Below are positions 16,542-25,347 of a DNA stretch of 52,290 bases, one piece after another (positions within the stretch are counted from its first letter, which is position 1; each line of letters starts with the position of its first letter). Made by a program: the position numbers and the translations under genes. Origin of the DNA: Cupriavidus laharis (GTDB lineage Bacteria > Pseudomonadota > Gammaproteobacteria > Burkholderiales > Burkholderiaceae); assembly GCF_914271435.1 (NCBI RefSeq), contig NZ_CAJZAI010000025.1, positions 1 to 52,290 on the forward strand. Direction: 5' to 3'. The notes beneath the pieces are model-generated. The model was not told where the DNA came from and did not search any database. It saw only the letters and a program-made list of their open reading frames with translations.

Positions 16542-17423
16542 TCAGCCCAGCACCGGCAGCACGATGCGCGCCGCCTTGGCGATTGTCTCGTTGCTCCACT
16601 TCGCGTCCGGCGCTGTCTGCGTGAAATAGATGGCGACGACGACGGGGGCGCCTGCTGGCGGCCACAGCACGGCGATATCGTTGGTAGTGCCATAGTCGCC
16701 GCTGCCGGTCTTGTCACCGATCTGCCAGCCCGCGGGCATTCCCGCCTGGATGCGCGCCGCGCCGGTCGTATTGCCGCGCAGCCATGCCTGGAGCTGGCTG
16801 CGCTGTGCGGCGGGCAATGCGTTGCCCAGGGCTAGTGCCTCCAGGCTGGCTGCCATCGCTGCTGGCGTCGAGGTATCGCGCGGGTCGCCCGGAATGGCGG
16901 TGTTCAGTTCGGTTTCCCAGCGGTCGAGCCGGAATGCCTGGTTACCGATGGAGCGGGAAAACTCGGTGACCGCCGCCGGTCCGCCAATGCGGCGCATCAG
17001 CAGGTTCGCGGCGCCGTTGTCGCTGTACTGGATCGCGGCGGCGCACAGTTGCGCCACCGTCATGCCGTCCGCGACGTGCTTCTCCGTGATCGGGGAATAG
17101 GCCACCAGGTCCTGCCGCGTGTAGCGGACGCGCTGTTCGAGCAGGCCAGGCGTGGCGGCGCTGCGCTGCAGGATGGCGCCGGCCAGGATCACCTTGAACG
17201 TGCTGCATACCGGGAACCGTTCTTCGGCGCGGTGACGTACCTGGCGGCCATCGCCGGTATGGCGTGCGAACACGCCCAGGCGGCCTCCGGCACTGCGTTC
17301 CAGCGCAGCGAGCTGTGCTTCGGCATCAGAGGTGGGAACGCGCGCCGGGCCGGCGCATGCGGAAGCGAACGGAGCCGCGGCGGCGGCCAGAAGCAATGTA
17401 CGACGGGATCTTGATGGAACCAT
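16542..17423 (-). CDS. Class A beta-lactamase
   Basis: A 293-residue serine beta-lactamase. Active-site motifs are complete: S74-T-F-K77 (S-x-x-K), Y-S-D-N (the SDN loop), W-E-T-E-L-N with the omega-loop glutamate, and D-K-T-G-S-G. A Cys precedes the active serine, as in carbapenemase-type class A enzymes, but the partner Cys expected just after K-T-G is absent. The N-terminus contains S-R-R-T-L-L-L followed by an alanine-rich run, consistent with a Tat signal, and an A-S-A-C lipobox-like site. The start at 17423 is the first ATG. It lies 31 bp after phaG and could be read through from that operon. No ampR-type regulator is adjacent. Confidence 0.93.
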   Translation of the reverse strand: MVPSRSRRTLLLAAAAAPFASACAGPARVPTSDAEAQLAALERSAGGRLGVFARHTGDGRQVRHRAEERFPVCSTFKVILAGAILQRSAATPGLLEQRVRYTRQDLVAYSPITEKHVADGMTVAQLCAAAIQYSDNGAANLLMRRIGGPAAVTEFSRSIGNQAFRLDRWETELNTAIPGDPRDTSTPAAMAASLEALALGNALPAAQRSQLQAWLRGNTTGAARIQAGMPAGWQIGDKTGSGDYGTTNDIAVLWPPAGAPVVVAIYFTQTAPDAKWSNETIAKAARIVLPVLG

Positions 17424-17454
17424 GGGCGGCGGCAATGGAAGTCAGCCGCGCATT

Positions 17455-17880
17455 CTAACCGCCTGCGGGACTGCTGGTTTCCGCGGTCTTTGCCGAAGCG
17501 TCCAGGTCCGCCTGCTCTCGCCCCACCGCCGCCCACGGACCGCCGCGCGTGCGCGGATCGACCGGCAGTTGCCGCTGGATGGCAGCCCTCGCCAGCATGT
17601 GCGCGCTGATCGGCGCCGTCAGGAACAAGAAGGCCGTCACCAGCAGTTCATGCAGGCTGCCGCCCTCCCCCTGGCAGCTGAAATACACCACCGACGCAAC
17701 CACCACGCCGCCCACGCCGAGCGTGGTGGACTTGGTGGGCCCGTGCAGCCGCATGAAGACGTCCGGCAGCCGGAACAGGCCGATGGCGCCGACCAGCGTG
17801 AAGAGGCTGCCCACCAGCAGCAGCGCGCAGACCGCGAGTTCGGCAAGGGTGCCCAGCGAGGCATCAAGGTTCGCGGGCAT
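17455..17880 (-). CDS. phaG: Cation/proton antiporter subunit G
   Basis: A 141-residue MnhG/PhaG subunit with two or three membrane helices. The family pattern L-F-T-L-V-G-A-I-G-L-F-R-L-P-D-V-F-M-R-L-H is followed by G-P-T-K-S-T-T-L-G-V-G-G-V, and the C-terminus is a soluble Ala/Arg-rich tail. It is the last subunit gene, two bases after phaF. The Mrp/Pha complexes exchange Na+ or K+ for protons at the inner membrane. Confidence 0.92.
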   Translation of the reverse strand: MPANLDASLGTLAELAVCALLLVGSLFTLVGAIGLFRLPDVFMRLHGPTKSTTLGVGGVVVASVVYFSCQGEGGSLHELLVTAFLFLTAPISAHMLARAAIQRQLPVDPRTRGGPWAAVGREQADLDASAKTAETSSPAGG

Positions 17881-17882
17881 GG

Positions 17883-18155
17883 CTAGTACTCGATGATGTC
17901 GCCGCGCTGCAGGTACTTGGTCAGCGCGACCGTGCCGACAAAGCCCGTCACCGCGATCAGCAGTGCCGCCTCGAAGAACATCGCCGAGCGCAGGCCGATG
18001 CCGAGCACCACGATCACCGCGATGGCGTTGATATTGAGCGTATCCAGCGCCACGATGCGGTCCACCAGGGCGGGCCCGCGCACCAGGCGCACGAAGGTCA
18101 GCAGGAAAGCCAGGCCCAGGATCGCCAGGCAGACCGGTATCACGATGGCAAGCAC
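17883..18155 (-). CDS. phaF: Cation/proton antiporter subunit F
   Basis: A 90-residue MnhF/PhaF subunit with three predicted transmembrane helices. The conserved R-L-V-R-G-P-A-L-V-D-R-I-V-A-L-D-T-L segment is clear. It starts with GTG at 18155 behind GGAG, and its beginning overlaps the end of phaE by 16 bp, indicating coupled translation. Confidence 0.92.
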   Translation of the reverse strand: MLAIVIPVCLAILGLAFLLTFVRLVRGPALVDRIVALDTLNINAIAVIVVLGIGLRSAMFFEAALLIAVTGFVGTVALTKYLQRGDIIEY

Positions 18156-18643
18156 AGGAAGATCTCCTTCAGCGGCATTTCATAGCGGGACTTGATGCGC
18201 GCCACCAGCGCAGCCTCATCGTCCAGGTCCAGCACGTGCACCAGCAGGCTGCGGCGGTCATCGCTGAGTTCCGCACACAGCGTGCCGGGGCTCAGCGAGA
18301 CGATGCTGATCAGCGCGGTGGTGGCGAGTTCGTGTTCGACATCGAGCGGTACCACGATGAAAGCCGGCCGCAGCCGCGCGGCGCGCCCGAGCACCAGCAT
18401 GGCGACTTCCACATTGGCCACCACGATGTCGATCAGTACATGGAAAACCAGCCGCAGCATCAGGCCCGGCCGCGACAGCCGGAACGGCCCGAGCACCAGC
18501 CACAGGTCCGCCAGCCGCCCCAGCGCCCAGCCCAGCAGCGCGCCAAGCAGCCAGTGCGCAGGCGCGAGGCTGTTGGACAGCAGCAGCCACATGGCCAGCA
18601 GGATCAGGCTCAGCCACGGGTGCGGGAACTGGCGCGCGAGCAT
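18140..18643 (-). CDS. phaE: Cation/proton antiporter subunit E
   Basis: A 167-residue MnhE/PhaE subunit. It has an N-terminal pair of hydrophobic helices (L-S-L-I-L-L-A-M-W-L-L-L and the following A-H-W-L-L-G-A-L-L-G-W), a further hydrophobic segment, and a cytosolic C-terminal domain with the L-S-P-G-T-L and L-V-H-V-L-D-L-D-D-E-type segments of the family. The start at 18643 follows GGGGAGG at good spacing and lies four bases after the phaD stop. An upstream in-frame extension overlaps phaD and is not needed. Confidence 0.92.
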   Translation of the reverse strand: MLARQFPHPWLSLILLAMWLLLSNSLAPAHWLLGALLGWALGRLADLWLVLGPFRLSRPGLMLRLVFHVLIDIVVANVEVAMLVLGRAARLRPAFIVVPLDVEHELATTALISIVSLSPGTLCAELSDDRRSLLVHVLDLDDEAALVARIKSRYEMPLKEIFLCLPS

Positions 18644-18647
18644 GGCC

Positions 18648-20189
18648 TTACCTCCCCGCCTGTGGCGACACACCGCCAGGCAACACGGCACGGATGTAGG
18701 CAGCACGGTCCTGCAACTGTGCCGCGGCTTGCGAAACATAGGTGCTGACCGGCGCCGCGAACGCCGTCAGCATCACGTTGCAGGCCAGCAGGAATGCGCT
18801 GCAGGCCAGCTTTCGGCCTTCCGGGTGCGATCGTACGCGCAGTGGCACGGGCGCGCCTGCGTCGTGCGCCGCGTTCGCGCCATCATGCGGCAGGCGCCAC
18901 AGCAAGCGCGTTCCCGTGCGCGAGGCCGCCACCAGCAACACCAGTCCGGACACCAGGATGGCAGGCCAGTAGACGATCGCGCCGCCCGGCGGCACGGCGC
19001 GCAGGATCATGACCTTGCCGATGAATCCCGACAGCGGCGGCAGGCCCACGGCCACCACCGCGCCGATCAGGTACAGCACGCCGGCGAGCCGCGTGCCGGC
19101 CATGACCGAGCCCCGCCCGGTCGCATCGGCGGGCTCGAGCGCGTCCGCCAGCAGGAACAGTCCGGCCGTGCACAGTGTCGTGCTCAGCAGGTAGTACAAC
19201 GCGGCGGCCCAGGCTGCCTGGGTCTGCATGGCCACGGCAATCCCGAGCAGTCCTACTGATGCCAGCACGAGGTAGCTTGTCAGCGCACGCAGGCTCGCGG
19301 CCGCCAGTGCGCCCACGGCCCCTGCAGCCAGCGTCGCCAGCGCCAGCACCGGCAGCCAGTCCTGCATGAATGTCGCGAGCAGCCCTTGCGCGGCGCCGAA
19401 CACGAGTGCATCGCAGCGCAGCATGGCGTACAGGCCGACCTTGGTCATGACCGCGAACAGCGCGGCGACCGGGCCGGCGGTGCCCGCATAGGCGCGCGGC
19501 AGCCAGAAGTACAGCGGGAAGATCGCGGCCTTGAGCCCGAAGACCAGCATCAGCATGACGCCCGCCGCAACCGCCAGTGGTACGTCGGCGCCGGGCAGGC
19601 CCTGCAGGCGAAGGCCCATATGCGCCAGATTGAGCGTTCCCGTAAGCCCGTAGAGCATGCCGATGGCCACCAGGAAGAACGACGAGGCCACAAGGTTGAG
19701 CAGCACGTAGTGCAGCCCCGCGCCGATCCGTTCGCGCCCCGCGCCGTGGATGAGCAGCGCATACGAAGCGATCAGCAGGATCTCGAAGAACACGAAGAGG
19801 TTGAACAGGTCGCCGGCCAGGAAGGCGCCATTCAGGCCCATCAGCTGGAACTGGAACAAGGCATGGAAATGGCGCCCTGCGCGCACCAGCTCCGGGCCCG
19901 CTGCCGCCAGTGCCGCGGGCGCCAGCAGCGCGGTCAACGCGAGCATCAGCGCGCCAAGGCGGTCGAGCTGCAGGACGATGCCGAACGGCGCCTGCCAGTT
20001 GCCGAGCTGGTAGACGTCAATGCCACCGCCAGCCGCGCGCCCGACCAGCAATGCTGCCGCCGGCACCAGCAGCAGCGTGGCGGTCATGCACACCACGCGT
20101 TGCGCGCGCAGCCGGTGCATCGGCATGGCGGTCAGCACGCCACCGGCGAACATCGGCAGAAGGATGGGGAGCAGGAGCACGTGGTTCAC
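18648..20189 (-). CDS. phaD: Cation/proton antiporter subunit D
   Basis: A 513-residue member of the NuoM/NuoN-like antiporter family with about 14 transmembrane helices. The family regions around L-M-G-L-N-G-A-F-L-A-G-D-L-F-N-L-F-V-F-F-E and L-K-A-A-I-F-P-L-Y-F-W-L-P-R-A-Y are present, including the buried glutamate and lysine of the proton path. It starts with GTG and overlaps phaC by four bases, as expected of a tightly coupled operon. It works with PhaAB to form the ion-translocating core. Confidence 0.94.
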   Translation of the reverse strand: MNHVLLLPILLPMFAGGVLTAMPMHRLRAQRVVCMTATLLLVPAAALLVGRAAGGGIDVYQLGNWQAPFGIVLQLDRLGALMLALTALLAPAALAAAGPELVRAGRHFHALFQFQLMGLNGAFLAGDLFNLFVFFEILLIASYALLIHGAGRERIGAGLHYVLLNLVASSFFLVAIGMLYGLTGTLNLAHMGLRLQGLPGADVPLAVAAGVMLMLVFGLKAAIFPLYFWLPRAYAGTAGPVAALFAVMTKVGLYAMLRCDALVFGAAQGLLATFMQDWLPVLALATLAAGAVGALAAASLRALTSYLVLASVGLLGIAVAMQTQAAWAAALYYLLSTTLCTAGLFLLADALEPADATGRGSVMAGTRLAGVLYLIGAVVAVGLPPLSGFIGKVMILRAVPPGGAIVYWPAILVSGLVLLVAASRTGTRLLWRLPHDGANAAHDAGAPVPLRVRSHPEGRKLACSAFLLACNVMLTAFAAPVSTYVSQAAAQLQDRAAYIRAVLPGGVSPQAGR

Positions 20190-20560
20190 GGGCGCGGCAC
20201 CGTGCCCTGCATATCGCGCACGTCTTCGCTATCGCCCTGGCGCGCGGCATCGACGTGATCGCTGCCAGTCAGCCCGAGCGCGCGCAGCGACAGCACCACG
20301 GCGAATGCCGTCATGCCGAACGCGATGACGATGGCGGTCAGCACCAGCGCCTGCGGCAGCGGATCGGCGTAGCGCGCGCCGTCCGCAATGACCGGCGGCC
20401 TGCCCACCACGAGCCGGCCCATGCCGAGCAGGAACAGGCTGATCGCGTACGACAGCAGCGTCAGCCCGAGCACCACCGTAAAGGTGCGCGCCCTCAGCAG
20501 CAGGTAGATGCCGCACGCGGCCAGCACGCCGATGGCACCGGCATAGAGCGCTGCCATCAT
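20186..20560 (-). CDS. phaC: Cation/proton antiporter subunit C
   Basis: A 124-residue NuoK-like subunit with three transmembrane helices and a hydrophilic C-terminal tail. It includes the G-I-Y-L-L-L-R-A-R-T-F pattern and the L-T-A-I-V-I-A-F-G-M-T-A helix typical of MnhC/PhaC. It overlaps phaAB and phaD by four bases on either side. Note that this phaC is unrelated to polyhydroxyalkanoate synthase, which shares the symbol. Confidence 0.92.
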   Translation of the reverse strand: MMAALYAGAIGVLAACGIYLLLRARTFTVVLGLTLLSYAISLFLLGMGRLVVGRPPVIADGARYADPLPQALVLTAIVIAFGMTAFAVVLSLRALGLTGSDHVDAARQGDSEDVRDMQGTVPRP

Positions 20561-23376
20561 GCACCCTCCTTGCCGCGCCGTGACCGGCCGAACGCTGCCG
20601 GCGTATTGCGCACCCCCAGGTGCGAGACGATCAGCAACGTAGTGCCCGTCACCGTGGCGTAGACGCCCAGGTCGAAGACCATGGCTGTCGCGAGTTCGAT
20701 TTCGCCGAGTCCGGGTACGTGGAAATGGCCGAATGCCGTAGTCAGGAACGGGAAGCCAAACACCAGGCTGCCCAGCCCCGTCAGCCCGGCTATGAGGATG
20801 CCGGCACCGGCCAGCGCGCGGTAGTCCGAGGCGATGCGTGCTTCGGTCCAGCGCACGCCGCTGGCCACGTACTGGAGCAGCAGCGCCACCGACGTGATCA
20901 GCGCGGCAATGAAGCCACCACCCGGCAGGTTGTGCCCGCGCAGCAGCAGGAACACGGACACCAGCAGCGTCAGCGGCAGCATCAGCCGCGCGAGCATGGC
21001 CAGCAGCAGCGGATGCCGCTGCGCGGACCAGGGCTTGCCGTCCGGCCCGGCATCGGGCATGGGCAGGCGCATGCCGCGCAGCAGCGCCTGCACGGCCAGC
21101 CCCGCGATCAGCAGCACGCAGATCTCGCCCATGGTGTCGAAGCCACGAAAGTCCACCAGCAGCACGTTGACCACGTTATGGCCGCCACCACCCGGCACCG
21201 CGTTGTCCACGTAGAAGCCGGACACCGGGTCGTAGGACCGCGTCATCACCGCGTAGGCGCAGGCGGCCAGCATGCCCCCGCCGCCGAGCGCCAGGACGAT
21301 GTCGCGCACTTGCCTCCCGGCCGGAGGCGCCGCGGCTGGCTCGGGCGGCAGGTAGAACAGTGCGAGCACCAGCAGCAGCACGGTGACCACCTCGACCGAT
21401 ATCTGCGTGAGCGCCAGGTCGGGCGCGGAAAAGCGCGTGAAGACGAGCGATACCAGCAGGCCGCACGCGCTCAGGAACACCAGCGCCACCACGCGCTGCC
21501 GCCGCGCGGCGACCACGGCTACCGCGCACAGCGCCAGCAGGGCCAGGCAGGCGGCGCCCATCGGATCGACGGCCCCGTCGGGGGCCGTACCGACCAGCGC
21601 GTCAAGGTCAGCCAGGAATGCCGCTGGCACCGCCAGCAGCGCCGCCAGCATCCACGCCATGTAGCGCTGCAGCGAACCGTTCTCCATGCGCCGCGTGAGC
21701 GCGCGGGCCAGCCGCTCCAGCGCTGCAATGGCGGCCTCGAACGAGCGGCGTGCGCTGAGCGGCTCGATCACCTGCTGCCAGCGCCGCAGCGCACCGCGCC
21801 GCAGGAAGAACAGCGCGGCGCCGCCCGCCATGGAGACCAGGCTCATGGCCAGCGGCAGGTTGAAGCCGTGCCACAGGTGCAGGCTGTAATCGGGCAGCGG
21901 CGCGCGCAGCGTGGCCAGCGCGGTGGCCGCGAGCAGGTTGCCCACGGTATAGGTCGGCGCGAGCCCCACCACCAGGCAGATCACCACCAGCAGTTCCACG
22001 GGCAGCTTCATGAAGCGCGGTGGCTCGTGCGGGGGATAGTTCGGCACGTCGGGCTGGTCGCCGCCAAAGAACACGCCGTAGCTGAAGCGCAGCGAATACG
22101 CCATGGTCATGGCCCCGGCTATCGTCGCAGCGGCGGGGATTACCCAGTTGAAATCGCCGAGCAGGCCTTGCGCAAGCGTTTCGCCGAAGAACATCTCCTT
22201 GCTCAGGAAGCCGTTGAACAGTGGCACGCCCGCCATCGACAGCGACGCCACGATGGCCAGCACCGCGGTATGCGGCATGTACCGCGCCAGGCCGCGCAGG
22301 CGGTCCAGGTCGCGCGTGCCGGTTTCGTGGTCGATGATGCCCGCAGCCATGAACAGCGACGCCTTGAACACCGCATGGTTGATGATGTGGAACAGCGCGG
22401 CCACCGTGCTCAGCTGCGTGTCGAGCCCGAACAGCAGCGTGATCAGCCCGAGGTGGCTGATGGTCGAATACGCCAGCAGGCCTTTCAGGTCGCGCTGCAG
22501 CAGCGCCAGCGCCGCCCCCATGATCAGCGTGACCAGGCCCGTCATGCTGACCAGGTAGAACCACGCGTTGGTGCCATCGAGCACCGGATACAGCCGCGCC
22601 AGCAGGAACACACCCGCCTTGACCATGGTGGCTGAATGCAGGTAGGCCGATACCGGCGTGGGCGCGGCCATGGCGTGCGGCAGCCAGAAACTGAACGGAA
22701 ACTGCGCGGACTTGGTGAACACGGCCAGCAGCACCAGCACCAGCATCGGCAGGTACAGCGGATGGTGCTGCACGCTGCCCGCCTGGGCCAGCACGTCGGA
22801 CAGTTCCAGGCTGCCGCAGATGCGCCCGAGCAGCAGTACGCCGGCGAGCAGCGCCAGCCCGCCGCCACCGGTGACGGTGAGCGCCATGCGCGCGCCCTGG
22901 CGCGCGTCCTCGCGCCAGGACCAGAAGCCGATCAGCAGGAAGGACAGGATGCTGGTCAACTCCCAGCAGATCACCAGCAGCAGCAGGTTGTCCGCCAGGA
23001 CCACGCCCAGCATGGCGGCCATGAACAGCAGCAGCAGGCAGAAGAAGCGTACCGCCGACGCATTGCGCGGCAGGTAATAGCGCGCGTACAGGATCACGAG
23101 CAGGCCCACGCCGATGACCAGCAACGCAAACAGGAAGGACAGGCCGTCCAGCCGCAGGCTGAGGTTCAGGCCAATGTCGGGCAGCCAGTTCAGGCGCCAT
23201 GCCAGCGCATGCCCCGGCTGGTCGAACACTGCTTCGCGGGCGCGGAACAGCAGTGCGAGCGCCGCCAGCGGAAAGCCGATAATGATCGGCGCCACCAGCC
23301 GGACGGCATGCTTGCCGGCCAGCCATGTCAGGACGGCGGCAACCAGCGGCAGCGCGATCAGCAGGACTATCACCAT
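20557..23376 (-). CDS. phaAB: Fused cation/proton antiporter subunit AB
   Basis: A 939-residue fusion of MrpA- and MrpB-type subunits, typical of the PhaAB class. The first ~500 residues are a NuoL-like antiporter module (W-E-L-T-S-I-L-S-F-L-L-I-G, S-A-Q-F-P-F-S-F-W-L-P-H-A-M and the H-A-x-F-K helix). They are followed by the MrpA C-terminal helices with a NuoJ-like region. The last ~150 residues are the MrpB part (G-H-N-L-P-G-G-G-F-I-A-A-L). It is the first gene of six (AB, C, D, E, F, G) and covers the H+/cation exchange core, probably for K+ or Na+ export and alkaline pH tolerance. The ion specificity cannot be read from sequence. Confidence 0.94.
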   Translation of the reverse strand: MVIVLLIALPLVAAVLTWLAGKHAVRLVAPIIIGFPLAALALLFRAREAVFDQPGHALAWRLNWLPDIGLNLSLRLDGLSFLFALLVIGVGLLVILYARYYLPRNASAVRFFCLLLLFMAAMLGVVLADNLLLLVICWELTSILSFLLIGFWSWREDARQGARMALTVTGGGGLALLAGVLLLGRICGSLELSDVLAQAGSVQHHPLYLPMLVLVLLAVFTKSAQFPFSFWLPHAMAAPTPVSAYLHSATMVKAGVFLLARLYPVLDGTNAWFYLVSMTGLVTLIMGAALALLQRDLKGLLAYSTISHLGLITLLFGLDTQLSTVAALFHIINHAVFKASLFMAAGIIDHETGTRDLDRLRGLARYMPHTAVLAIVASLSMAGVPLFNGFLSKEMFFGETLAQGLLGDFNWVIPAAATIAGAMTMAYSLRFSYGVFFGGDQPDVPNYPPHEPPRFMKLPVELLVVICLVVGLAPTYTVGNLLAATALATLRAPLPDYSLHLWHGFNLPLAMSLVSMAGGAALFFLRRGALRRWQQVIEPLSARRSFEAAIAALERLARALTRRMENGSLQRYMAWMLAALLAVPAAFLADLDALVGTAPDGAVDPMGAACLALLALCAVAVVAARRQRVVALVFLSACGLLVSLVFTRFSAPDLALTQISVEVVTVLLLVLALFYLPPEPAAAPPAGRQVRDIVLALGGGGMLAACAYAVMTRSYDPVSGFYVDNAVPGGGGHNVVNVLLVDFRGFDTMGEICVLLIAGLAVQALLRGMRLPMPDAGPDGKPWSAQRHPLLLAMLARLMLPLTLLVSVFLLLRGHNLPGGGFIAALITSVALLLQYVASGVRWTEARIASDYRALAGAGILIAGLTGLGSLVFGFPFLTTAFGHFHVPGLGEIELATAMVFDLGVYATVTGTTLLIVSHLGVRNTPAAFGRSRRGKEGA

Positions 23377-23648
23377 CGATATCCTCCGTCAGTTCGCGGC
23401 CGGCGGGCGCAGGCACTGCCGCCATGCACGACCGGCTGGGCCACGCAGACGTGAGCCATACTGCTCCCAACCCGCTTGAATTGTGCCCGCCTGGCTCGCC
23501 AAACGGTCCATATCCGCTCAGCGCACAAAAAAATTCACTACCGCGGAAAAGATTCTGAATACGCAACGCCCACAGCGCCGCCAAGGGCGCGTAGCAATGT
23601 TGCGCGACCATTGCAAAACGGTCTTCTGGTACGCCGAGGAATCGTCCT

Positions 23649-23867
23649 TTGCCTCTGCTGATGCCGGTGGCGGTGCACGCCATTGCCATGGCATACGAAC
23701 CGGGCTTCGAAGTCGTCGCCGACGGCATCGAGCACGAGGAGCAGGCCCGCTACGTGCGGAAGCGCGGCGCGCAGTATGCGCAGGGCTGGCTGCCTTCGCG
23801 CGCGCTGCCTGCTCCAGGGCAGGTGCACGTCCTGCGGGAGTGGCAGCCCGTCCCGGATGCGGCGTGA
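23649..23867 (+). pseudogene. C-terminal remnant of an EAL-domain phosphodiesterase
   Basis: About 65 codons encode the end of an EAL domain: an A-I-A-M-A-Y helix, then F-E-V-V-A-D-G-I-E-H-E-E-Q, matching the V-V-A-E-G-V-E-T-x-E-Q block of cyclic-di-GMP phosphodiesterases. After that come A-Q-Y-A-Q-G-W-L and a terminal P-based tail. The catalytic EAL motif and everything before are missing; upstream in-frame sequence shows no domain. The first codon is a TTG without a ribosome binding site. This is best read as a decayed 5'-truncated gene. Confidence 0.75.
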
Positions 23868-23984
23868 TCGCCTGCCGCATCGGGAAGCCCCATGTTGCAT
23901 CATTGGGACACTTTTAACGCGGACATAAAAACATTAACTTCATGACCGGTCCCGCCACGGCGACAATGGCCGGGTAACTGGAAA

Positions 23985-23996
23985 ACTAAATTTAGT
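23985..23996. promoter_or_regulatory. Palindrome upstream of transporter-like gene
   Basis: ACTAAATTTAGT is a perfect 12-bp palindrome in an AT-rich promoter region 63 bases before the start codon at 24059. It could be an operator; no specific regulator can be named. Confidence 0.3.
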
Positions 23997-24058
23997 GCTA
24001 TCCAGAAGCCTCGATTTGCCAAGTCCCGGCCTGCGCGGCCGGCAACGGAGGACCGAAC

Positions 24059-25048
24059 ATGCAAGACGTGCCAGCCCGCCCCGCGCGACGCTTCCTGTCG
24101 CCCCGTCCGTTGGTGGCCGCATTGGCCGCTTGCCTCGGCATCGCCTGGGTGCCCGCCCGGGCCACCGAGGGCGGGCTGGGCCGGCCGGTCACGGGCACCA
24201 GCGTGCTGCCCAATGCCGGCATCGTGGCGCCGGAGCCGATCACCGTGGTCAACCTTGGCGAGATCTACCTGAACGGTTCGATCGGGGGTAGCCGGCAGGT
24301 GCCGGTCATTGGCCAGACATCGCTGGGTATCGACGCAGAGATTGCCTTCACGCTGGCCACCATCATGAAGGTCTGGGACACCGGCCCGGGCGCGTGGAAC
24401 TTTGCCTCCAGCTTCACCCTGCCCTATGTCTGGACGCAGGTCGGCGCCACGTTTAGCGCTGGGCGGCTGCAGGGACGCACGGAGGACCGGGCGTCCAACC
24501 TGTTCGACATCATGTTCACGCCGCTGATCGCGGGCTATCACTTTTCCAAGACGGCCCACATGGCGCTGAGCCTGAACATCTGGGCGCCGACCGGGCAGTA
24601 TGACAAGAACGCGCTGGCCAACCCCAGCCTGAACAACTGGACCTTCATTCCGCAGGTGGCCTTTACCAAGCTGATGCCCGAGCACGGCCTGGAATTCGAC
24701 GCGGTGGCGGGCATCCAGTTCTATACGCGCAACAACGCCACCGACTACCAGAACGCGCCGCTCTTCACGCTCGACGCCATGGTGCTCAAGCGCTTTGCCA
24801 ACGGTTTCGGCGCGGGGCTGGTGGCGGGCACCACGCAGCAGCTCGGCGACGACAGCGGCCCGACCGCCGACCGGCTCAACGGCTTCCGCGGGCATGACTG
24901 GGCGCTGGGCCCGATCGTGACCTATGACACCAAGGTGGGCGCCAGGAGCAAGTTGTCGCTCGGCCTGCGCTGGGTCCCCACCGTGGCGAGCAAGAACCGC
25001 ATCGACAGTACGAAGACCTTCATGGGGACGGCGACGCTGGTCTTCTGA
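24059..25048 (+). CDS. Outer-membrane transporter-like protein (phenol MetA-pathway family)
   Basis: A 329-residue exported protein with a signal peptide ending near A-R-A-T, followed by beta-barrel-like sequence of the SphA / phenol_MetA_deg type. Visible markers are N-I-W-A-P-T-G-Q-Y-D, the N-W-T-F-I-P-Q-V-A-F-T segment, and a C-terminal F (T-L-V-F) typical of outer-membrane proteins. Family members are found beside aromatic degradation genes and are thought to pass hydrophobic substrates. The start has GGAGG at six bases. The gene stands alone between remnants; no aromatic degradation genes are adjacent, although the catabolic island starts 350 bases on. Confidence 0.8.
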   Translation: MQDVPARPARRFLSPRPLVAALAACLGIAWVPARATEGGLGRPVTGTSVLPNAGIVAPEPITVVNLGEIYLNGSIGGSRQVPVIGQTSLGIDAEIAFTLATIMKVWDTGPGAWNFASSFTLPYVWTQVGATFSAGRLQGRTEDRASNLFDIMFTPLIAGYHFSKTAHMALSLNIWAPTGQYDKNALANPSLNNWTFIPQVAFTKLMPEHGLEFDAVAGIQFYTRNNATDYQNAPLFTLDAMVLKRFANGFGAGLVAGTTQQLGDDSGPTADRLNGFRGHDWALGPIVTYDTKVGARSKLSLGLRWVPTVASKNRIDSTKTFMGTATLVF

Positions 25049-25108
25049 GATCGGCGGAGGGCGGCCTGCGCAACTTGCTCCTGTGTATCCTTGAGGCCTG
25101 GCGGTCAT

Positions 25109-25249
25109 ATCACACCGGCTGCCTATCGCGGGGCATCGCCGATGCTGGTCGATGTGATCAGCGGCAATGTGTCGATCGGCTGGGATGCCGTGGAACGCGC
25201 CGCGTGGAAGCCCATCGTGGAGGCGACTGGCTTCGTTGCGGAAGACTGA
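25109..25249 (+). pseudogene. Remnant of a Bug/TctC-type binding protein gene
   Basis: In one frame ending at a TGA, the sequence encodes Y-R-G-A-S-P-M-L-V-D-V-I-S-G-N-V-S-I-G-W-D. This is the central substrate-loop motif of Bug proteins (P-Y-R-G-x-x-P-x-x-x-D-x-I-x-G-x-V-x-x-x-x-D). It is joined directly to a Bug-like C-terminus (W-K-P-I-V-E-A-T-G-F). The ~100 residues normally lying between these parts are missing, as is everything upstream. The piece is thus an internally deleted, 5'-truncated relic on the strand opposite to the intact Bug gene at 25403-26383. Confidence 0.65.
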
Positions 25250-25347
25250 AGGCCGTGTAGGAACGTGCACGATGCGCAATCCCGACGGTGACTCAGGGCA
25301 TCGGCCGGATCGCGTCCGCGGTGCCCTGGATGACGCGCGCCGGGTTG

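Larger units (their letters stand above)
23377..24058. other. Long intergenic region with a gene remnant and promoter
   Basis: This stretch between phaAB and the outer-membrane protein gene contains an EAL-domain remnant (23649-23867) and, near 23510-23580, an AT-richer segment. From 23900 to 24058 the sequence is AT-rich and should hold the promoter of the downstream gene. A perfect 12-bp palindrome lies at 23985-23996. I see no other intact gene. Confidence 0.5.

Noticed and set aside
20620..22635. Long plus-strand open frame opposite phaAB
   Set aside because: Its translation is Gln/Arg/His-rich low-complexity sequence without family motifs, while the opposite frame is an unmistakable PhaAB.
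21608..23728. Minus-strand frame alternative to phaAB
   Set aside because: Overlaps phaAB in another frame and lacks hydrophobic helices.
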